The notes under the pieces are model-generated. The model was not told where the DNA came from. It saw nothing but the letters and a program-made list of their open reading frames with translations, and did not search any database. Below are positions 5,567 through 9,781 of a stretch of DNA of 9,781 nucleotides, piece by piece (the first letter of the stretch is position 1; every line of letters starts with the position of its first letter). This stretch comes from Comamonadaceae bacterium (GTDB taxonomy: Bacteria; Pseudomonadota; Gammaproteobacteria; Burkholderiales; Burkholderiaceae_C), in contig CANGZO010000078.1 of the NCBI GenBank assembly GCA_947458305.1, positions 1 to 9,781 of the forward strand, read 5' to 3'. Made by a program: the position numbers and the translations under genes.

Positions 5567-6835
5567 ATGGCTTTTTTCAAAAACATCCCTTACGAGCTGG
5601 TGCTGGGCTGGCGCTACACGCGCGCAGGCCGCGCCACGCGTCGCAATGGCTTCATTTCTTTCATCTCTGGGGTGTCCATGATGGGCATTGGCCTGGGCGT
5701 GGCGGCGCTCATCATCGTGCTGAGCGTGATGAACGGCTTCCAAAAAGAAGTACGCGACCGCATGCTGGGGGTGGTCTCGCACATCGAGGTTTACGCGGTG
5801 GATTCAGCGGCTGTGGCCGACATGCCTAGCTTGTTGTTCCGCCTGAAAGCGCATCCCCAGGTGTTGGGTGCTGCACCCTTTGTCACCGCCCAGGCCTTGC
5901 TGGCGCGGGGCGAGGACATGAAGGGTGTGCTGGTGCGCGGCATCGACCCGGCACGTGAGCCTGAGGTCAGCGACCTGTCACAAGACACCCAAGCGGGCGT
6001 GCTGGGGCGCTTGGTGTCAGGGGAATTCAGCCTGGTGCTGGGCCGCGATTTGGCCAACAACCTGGGTCTGCAAAACGGCGACCCGGTGACCCTGGTGTCG
6101 CCGTCTGGCCAGGTCACGCCTGCGGGCGTGGTGCCGCGCATGAAACAAATGGGCGTGGTGGGCACGTTTTCGTCCGGCCACTACGAATACGACTCGGCGT
6201 TGGCGCTGATGCACGTGGATGACGCCGTGCGCATGTTCCGCTTGGAAGGCCCGAGCGGCGTGCGCCTGAAATTGCGAGACCTTCATCAAGCGCGTGAAGT
6301 GGCCAGGGACCTGCAGCTGGATTTGGGGCCAGGCTTTTTTGTGCGCGACTGGACACAACAAAACAAAACCTGGTTTGCCGCTGTGCAGGTCGAAAAACGC
6401 ATGATGTTCATCATCCTCACGCTCATCGTGGCGGTGGCGGCTTTCAATTTGGTCAGCACGCTGGTGATGACGGTGACCGACAAACGCGCCGACATCGCGA
6501 TCTTGCGCACGCTGGGGGCTAGCCCGCGCAGCATCATGGGCATTTTTGTGGTGCAGGGCGCGACGGTGGGGGTGATCGGCACGATCAGTGGCTTGGGCTT
6601 GGGGCTGCTGGTGGCCTTCAACATCGACGTGATCGTGCCCGCGCTGGAGACACTCTTCAACGCCAGCTTTTTGCCGCGTGACATTTATCTGATCAGCCGC
6701 ATGCCCAGTGAGCCCCTGGCCAGCGACATCCTGCCTGTGGCCATCATTTCTTTGGTATTGGCTTTTGTGGCCACGCTCTACCCCAGCTGGCGTGCCAGCC
6801 AGGTCAACCCGGCGGAGGCGCTGCGCTATGAATGA
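5567..6835 (+). CDS. lolC: Lipoprotein-releasing ABC transporter permease, LolC/LolE family (single-permease, LolF-like)
   Basis: Inner-membrane subunit (422 residues) of the Lol exporter, which extracts mature lipoproteins from the inner membrane and passes them to the carrier LolA. The layout is that of the family: an N-terminal membrane segment (about 32-55), a large periplasmic domain (about 56-275), three C-terminal membrane segments (about 278-302, 323-352 and 386-405), and the closing NPAEALRYE. The stretch TPAGVVPRMKQ (184-194) falls where the LolA-binding 'hook' lies in E. coli LolC. Only one permease gene lies next to lolD, whereas enterics have lolC-lolD-lolE, so it is probably a homodimeric LolF-type permease unless a second copy exists elsewhere. 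The start is the ATG at 5567, just after a -10-like element. lolD overlaps its end by 8 bases. Confidence 0.93.
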   Translation: MAFFKNIPYELVLGWRYTRAGRATRRNGFISFISGVSMMGIGLGVAALIIVLSVMNGFQKEVRDRMLGVVSHIEVYAVDSAAVADMPSLLFRLKAHPQVLGAAPFVTAQALLARGEDMKGVLVRGIDPAREPEVSDLSQDTQAGVLGRLVSGEFSLVLGRDLANNLGLQNGDPVTLVSPSGQVTPAGVVPRMKQMGVVGTFSSGHYEYDSALALMHVDDAVRMFRLEGPSGVRLKLRDLHQAREVARDLQLDLGPGFFVRDWTQQNKTWFAAVQVEKRMMFIILTLIVAVAAFNLVSTLVMTVTDKRADIAILRTLGASPRSIMGIFVVQGATVGVIGTISGLGLGLLVAFNIDVIVPALETLFNASFLPRDIYLISRMPSEPLASDILPVAIISLVLAFVATLYPSWRASQVNPAEALRYE

Positions 6836-7526
6836 CACGAAAAGCGTGGGCACAGTGCTGCAGGCCCAGGGCCTGACCAAGCGCTTCACCGAAGGGCGCC
6901 TGGATGTGACCGTGTTGCAAGGCGTGGACCTGCAGGTGCAAGCCGGTGAGACCTTGGCCATCGTGGGCGCTTCGGGCTCGGGCAAAAGCACCTTGCTGCA
7001 TTTGCTGGGCGGGCTGGATGCGCCCACCCAAGGCTCGGTGCAATTGAAGGGCCAGTTGCTGTCGGCCCTGAGCGCGGCCGAGCAAGGCCAGTGGCGCAAC
7101 CGGTATTTGGGTTTTGTTTACCAGTTCCACCACCTGCTGCCCGAGTTCAGCGCTTTGGACAACGTGGCCATGCCGCTTTGGATTCGCAGGCAAGACCGCG
7201 TCGAAGCGGCCGCCGTGGCCACGCAGTGGCTGCAGCGTGTGGGCCTGGGCGAGCGATTGCACCACCGCCCTGCCGAGTTGTCGGGCGGCGAGCGCCAGCG
7301 TGTGGCGCTGGCCCGCGCCTTGGTGAACGACCCGGCCTGTGTGCTGGCCGACGAGCCCACAGGCAACCTGGACCGCGAAACCGCCGACGGTGTGTTTGCG
7401 CTGATGCTGCAACTGGCCCGCGAGCGCGGCACCGCCTTTGTGGTGGTCACACACGACCAAGCCTTGGCAGCTCGCTGCGACCGGCAATTGCATTTGGTCA
7501 AGGGCGTGTTGCAAGCGCCTGTTTGA
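6828..7526 (+). CDS. lolD: Lipoprotein-releasing ABC transporter ATPase LolD
   Basis: Cytoplasmic ATPase subunit (232 residues) powering lipoprotein release by the Lol permease encoded just upstream. All ABC motifs are intact: Walker A GASGSGKST (47-55), Q-loop Gln 99, signature LSGGERQRVA (151-160), Walker B CVLADEP with Glu 176, and H-loop His 209. The QFHHLLPEFSALDNVAMP stretch (99-116) is characteristic of LolD. The ATG at 6828 lies inside the last codons of the permease gene (8-base overlap). GGAGG (6814-6818) stands 9 bases before it, so it is translated from its own site within the operon. Longer in-frame starts upstream fall wholly inside the permease gene and are not used. Confidence 0.97.
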   Translation: MNDTKSVGTVLQAQGLTKRFTEGRLDVTVLQGVDLQVQAGETLAIVGASGSGKSTLLHLLGGLDAPTQGSVQLKGQLLSALSAAEQGQWRNRYLGFVYQFHHLLPEFSALDNVAMPLWIRRQDRVEAAAVATQWLQRVGLGERLHHRPAELSGGERQRVALARALVNDPACVLADEPTGNLDRETADGVFALMLQLARERGTAFVVVTHDQALAARCDRQLHLVKGVLQAPV

Positions 7527-7541
7527 TCGGTTTGACGCGCG

Positions 7542-8372
7542 ATGTGGATCGACACGCACTGCCACCTGGACGCGGCCGAGTTTGATGCCGACCGCGACGT
7601 GGTGCGCGAAGCGGCCCGCATTGCTGGCGTCACGCGCTGCGTGATCCCGGCAGTACATCGTGCGCACTGGGATGATGTGGCGCAGCTGGCCGAACGGCAT
7701 GGCGATGCCTACGCCCTGGGCATTCACCCTCTGTATGTGCCGCAAGCGCAAGAAACTGACTTGCTGGCGCTGGACCGCGCATTGACCGAGCGCCAAGAGG
7801 ACCCGCGCCTGGTGGCCGTGGGCGAGATCGGGTTGGACTTTTTTGTGCCCGAACTGTGCACCCCCGAGATGCGGGAGCGGCAATGGTTTTTTTACACCGC
7901 GCAACTGAAGCTCGCGCAAAAGCATGGCCTGCCCGTGATCTTGCATGTACGGCGCTCGGCGGACCTCTTGCTCAAAGGCTTGCGCCAGTGCCGCATCTCT
8001 TCAGGCATTGCGCACGCCTTCAACGGCAGCAACCAGCAGGCGCAGGCCTTTGTCGACATGGGTTTTACGTTGGGCTTTGGCGGCACGCTGACCTACGAGC
8101 GCTCTTTGCAGCTGCGCCGCCTGGCCTGCGAGCTGCCCCTGAGCGCCTTGGTGTTGGAAACCGACGCGCCCGACATCCCGCCGCAATGGCTATACCAAAC
8201 CGCCGAGCAGCGGGCGCTGGGCAAGCCCCAAGGACGCAACAGCCCGGCTGAGTTGCCACGCATGGCGCGGGTGCTGGCCGATTTGCGGGGGCTGTCTTTG
8301 CCCGACTTGGCCACCACCACCACGGCCAATGCCTGCCGTGTTTTGCCAAAGTTGGCCAAGCTGCCTCTGTAA
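7542..8372 (+). CDS. TatD-family metal-dependent hydrolase (YjjV-like)
   Basis: A 276-residue TIM-barrel metallohydrolase of the TatD DNase family. The full set of metal ligands is visible: His 6 and His 8 in DTHCHLD, Glu 95 in GEIGLDFF, His 135 in ILHVRRS, His 158 in IAHAFNGS and Asp 208 in LETDAPD. The VILHxRRS and LETDAPDIP wording is closer to E. coli YjjV than to TatD itself. Members have been reported as 3'-5' exonucleases or DNases acting in DNA repair; the precise substrate of this branch is uncertain. It lies 15 bases after lolD with no terminator, so it is probably the third gene of the lol operon, an order I recall from other Burkholderiales. No Shine-Dalgarno site is evident before the ATG. 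Confidence 0.93.
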   Translation: MWIDTHCHLDAAEFDADRDVVREAARIAGVTRCVIPAVHRAHWDDVAQLAERHGDAYALGIHPLYVPQAQETDLLALDRALTERQEDPRLVAVGEIGLDFFVPELCTPEMRERQWFFYTAQLKLAQKHGLPVILHVRRSADLLLKGLRQCRISSGIAHAFNGSNQQAQAFVDMGFTLGFGGTLTYERSLQLRRLACELPLSALVLETDAPDIPPQWLYQTAEQRALGKPQGRNSPAELPRMARVLADLRGLSLPDLATTTTANACRVLPKLAKLPL

Positions 8373-8375
8373 CAT
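8370..8375 (+). promoter_or_regulatory. -10-like element overlapping the tatD stop
   Basis: TAACAT shares its first three bases with the stop codon of the TatD-family gene and ends 7 bases before the ATG at 8383. No Shine-Dalgarno site is present and no -35 is seen at usual spacing. It could be an internal promoter for the next gene; read-through from the lol operon is equally possible. Confidence 0.35.
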
Positions 8376-8382
8376 CGGCCCT

Positions 8383-9153
8383 ATGACCCGAAAAAAATCC
8401 GCTGCCCCCCTCCTCGAGCTGCCCGAAGTCAATTTTTCTGAGGATGGCGACATCCGTTACCTGCACCTGGGCACCGAGTGGATTCAGGGCTCGATGTTCC
8501 TTGACCGTCCTTTCGACATCGAGTTGGAGTACGTGCAGCGCATGTTTGCTTGGCTTTTGTTTTTCCCAGCCGTCGAGGTCAAGGGGGCACACGCCATGCA
8601 GCTGGGCTTGGGCGCGGGCACCATCACCAAGTTTTGCTACAAAAAACTCAAGATGACCTGCACCGCTGTGGAGCTGAACCCGGGGGTGCTGCACGCCTGT
8701 CGGGGCTGGTTTCGCTTGCCTCCTGACGATGAACGTTTGCGCGTGGTCTTGGCCGATGCGTCGCTTGAAATCCAAAAAGACGAGTGGCGCGGCACCGTGG
8801 ATGCACTTCAGGTGGACTTGTACGACGACGAGGCTGCGGCACCCGTGTTGGACTCCTTGGACTTTTACCGCCATTGCCGTGAACTGCTCAGCCCCCAAGG
8901 CTGCATGACCGTCAATTTGTTTGGCCGCTCGTCCAGTTACGCCGAGAGTCTGCAAAAAATTTCTGCAGCGTTTGGCGAAGACGCCGTCTGGGCTTTCAAA
9001 CCAACCCGAGAGGGCAATGCCATCGTTTTGGCGCAGCGCAGCCCCAGCCGCCCATCCCGTGATGCCCTGGCGCAAGCGGCCAGCGCGATCCAAGACAAAT
9101 GGGGCTGGCCCGCCACCCAATGGCTTCAAGTTTTCAAGCCCTTGACCCGTTGA
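8383..9153 (+). CDS. Spermidine-synthase-like (SpeE fold) methyltransferase-family protein
   Basis: A 256-residue soluble protein with the Rossmann-type fold of polyamine aminopropyltransferases. Visible elements are LGTEWIQGSMFLD (29-41), the nucleotide-binding loop LGLGAGTITKF (74-84), the acidic end of strand 2 in AVELNP (95-100), ADASLEI (124-130) and VDLYDDEAA (144-152). True spermidine synthases normally have GGGDG at the loop and a catalytic D-x-x-D-P segment. Here the loop is GLGAG, and the Pro of the active-site segment is missing. I therefore doubt that it makes spermidine; a SAM- or dcSAM-binding role is only inferred. No polyamine genes (speA, speB, speD) are nearby. The ATG at 8383 is 10 bases after the tatD stop. 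The 5' end contains an A7 run (8391-8397) and a C6 run (8405-8410). Confidence 0.8.
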   Translation: MTRKKSAAPLLELPEVNFSEDGDIRYLHLGTEWIQGSMFLDRPFDIELEYVQRMFAWLLFFPAVEVKGAHAMQLGLGAGTITKFCYKKLKMTCTAVELNPGVLHACRGWFRLPPDDERLRVVLADASLEIQKDEWRGTVDALQVDLYDDEAAAPVLDSLDFYRHCRELLSPQGCMTVNLFGRSSSYAESLQKISAAFGEDAVWAFKPTREGNAIVLAQRSPSRPSRDALAQAASAIQDKWGWPATQWLQVFKPLTR

Positions 9154-9157
9154 GGCA

Positions 9158-9188
9158 GGCCAAAAACCAGCTGCAAGGCTGGATGGCC
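9158..9188 (-). terminator. Terminator-like hairpin oriented leftward
   Basis: CCAGC (9167-9171) pairs with GCTGG (9178-9182) around a 6-base loop, and outer GGCC (9158-9161) pairs with GGCC (9185-9188). On the plus strand five A residues precede the stem and no T-run follows. On the minus strand the stem is followed by TTTTT, so as an intrinsic terminator it would stop leftward transcription. It may still protect the 3' end of the rightward message from the spermidine-synthase-like gene. Confidence 0.45.
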
Positions 9189-9208
9189 ATCAGGGTAAAC
9201 CATGGCTT

Positions 9209-9235
9209 GGTCACACCCGGGACATAGGTGTAACC
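9209..9235. promoter_or_regulatory. Imperfect inverted repeat upstream of tctB (operator candidate)
   Basis: GGTCACACC (9209-9217) and GGTGTAACC (9227-9235) are inverted copies matching at 8 of 9 positions, with a 9-base spacer, so the half-site centres are 18 bases apart. A related GGTAAACC occurs at 9194-9201. The site lies 64-90 bases before the tctB start, a suitable place for a regulator of a solute transporter. No regulator gene is in the window, and I found no convincing -35/-10 pair; CAGAAT at 9263-9268 is a weak -10 candidate. Confidence 0.3.
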
Positions 9236-9298
9236 CACATCCCTTTGGGGCTTGGATTCCCGCAGAATTGCGCCAACTCAAATCAGAGGAGCGCTATC

Positions 9299-9781
9299 GT
9301 GATCATCAAGAGTCAAAAAGACTTTTTCTCCGGACTGCTGTATGCCTGTGTCGGCGGTGCGTTTGCCATCGGTGCCACCGGTTACAAAATTGGCACCAGC
9401 GCACGCATGGGCCCGGGCTTTTTCCCTATGTTGTTGGGCGTGATATTGGCCATCATTGGTTTTTACATCATGTTCAAGGCCATGGTGGTCAAAACACCCA
9501 ATGGCGACAAAATCGGCAAATGGGCATGGAAGCCCTTGTTCTTCATCATCGCGGGCAACTTGCTGTTTGGCATTTTGCTCGGTGGTTTGCCCAGTTTGGG
9601 TGTCCCAGCCATGGGTTTGGTTGTGGCCATCTTTGGCACCACCTTTGTGGTGAGCTTGGCGGGTGACACCTACAAGGTCAAGGAAGTGGCCATCTTGGCC
9701 ACCATTTTGTCCATCGGTTGCTACTGCGCGTTCGTGTTGCTCTTGAAGCTTCAGTTCCCAGTTTGGCCCACCTTCATCACC
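9299..9781 (+). CDS. tctB: Tripartite tricarboxylate transporter TctB-family small membrane subunit (3' end outside window)
   Basis: The frame is open from GTG at 9299 to the window edge (161 codons). The start is set by AGAGGAG (9285-9291), 7 bases before the GTG. The protein has the TctB (DUF1468) layout. A first membrane segment spans about 8-28, followed by the family-typical ARMGPGFFP (36-44) and a second segment (about 44-60). A cytoplasmic Lys-rich stretch comes next, then two close segments (about 79-122) and a last one (about 127-150). TctB is the small inner-membrane subunit working with the large TctA permease and a periplasmic TctC/Bug binding protein to import carboxylates by ion symport. 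tctA usually follows tctB, but lies outside the window, and no binding-protein gene is visible upstream. The substrate cannot be deduced. Family members are about 150-170 residues, so little is missing. Confidence 0.88.
   Translation, partial: MIIKSQKDFFSGLLYACVGGAFAIGATGYKIGTSARMGPGFFPMLLGVILAIIGFYIMFKAMVVKTPNGDKIGKWAWKPLFFIIAGNLLFGILLGGLPSLGVPAMGLVVAIFGTTFVVSLAGDTYKVKEVAILATILSIGCYCAFVLLLKLQFPVWPTFIT

Noticed and set aside
6017..7099. A 360-codon minus-strand frame across the lol permease and LolD genes
   Set aside because: It lies across two well-recognised genes on the opposite strand and its His/Gln/Arg-rich sequence has no recognisable domain.
6804..7946. A 380-codon minus-strand frame across lolD and the TatD-family gene
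   Set aside because: Same reason: a by-product of codon bias opposite two genes whose catalytic motifs are complete.
8391..8410. A7 and C6 runs at the beginning of the SpeE-like gene as a slippage or frameshift switch
   Set aside because: The runs are short, the frame is open through both, and no alternative frame of interest is joined by slipping.
9251..9272. Possible sigma-54 promoter (TTGG ... TTGC) before tctB
   Set aside because: The GG and GC elements are 14 bases apart instead of the required 10, so the spacing excludes it.
9202..9666. A 154-codon plus-strand frame overlapping the TctB gene
   Set aside because: The frame used by tctB (GTG at 9299 with AGAGGAG) gives a clear membrane protein of a known family; this one gives Cys/His-rich sequence without a start signal.

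Overview
The window is a GC-rich, gene-dense, chromosome-like stretch from a betaproteobacterium. Protein resemblance and gene order point to Burkholderiales, most likely Comamonadaceae (the Limnohabitans/Rhodoferax/Polaromonas type). This placement is inferred from the sequence alone; no database was searched. Most genes are housekeeping. I see no CRISPR array, transposase, prophage gene, tRNA or rRNA, and nothing that amounts to a clearly undescribed multi-gene system. The unusual parts are small: a REP/BIME doublet, an exported Ala/Lys-repeat protein in its own small transcription unit, and a recurring promoter-next-to-start-codon layout.

Left part (1-2765, rightward). The window opens inside an M16 (pitrilysin-like) peptidase subunit that ends at 892 with a terminator-like hairpin over its stop codon. 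Then comes a 100-residue secreted Ala/Lys-rich protein (1115-1417) with a long hairpin in front of its Shine-Dalgarno site and a strong terminator behind it. After that are rsmD (16S rRNA m2G966 methyltransferase) and coaD (phosphopantetheine adenylyltransferase), which overlap by four bases.

Middle (2766-5517, leftward). coaD converges on recJ across a pair of inverted REP-like units (2774-2850). recJ (single-strand 5'-3' exonuclease) lies seven bases downstream of an RpfE-type gene of unknown biochemical activity. The rpfE-recJ pairing is also known from the Xanthomonas rpf region.

Right part (5567-9781, rightward). A 49-base divergent promoter region separates rpfE from the lipoprotein-export genes. 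A LolC/E-family permease and the LolD ATPase overlap by 8 bases and are followed closely by a TatD-family metal-dependent hydrolase (YjjV-like) and a spermidine-synthase-fold methyltransferase-like protein. After a 145-base intergenic region with two inverted repeats, a TctB-family membrane subunit of a tripartite tricarboxylate transporter starts with GTG and runs to the window edge; it is open at the 3' end.

Two start styles coexist. The Ala/Lys protein, coaD, lolD and tctB have good Shine-Dalgarno sites. rsmD, rpfE, the lol permease and the spermidine-synthase-like gene have none, and each instead has a -10-like hexamer ending 7-8 bases before the ATG, which suggests leaderless or very short-leader transcripts.
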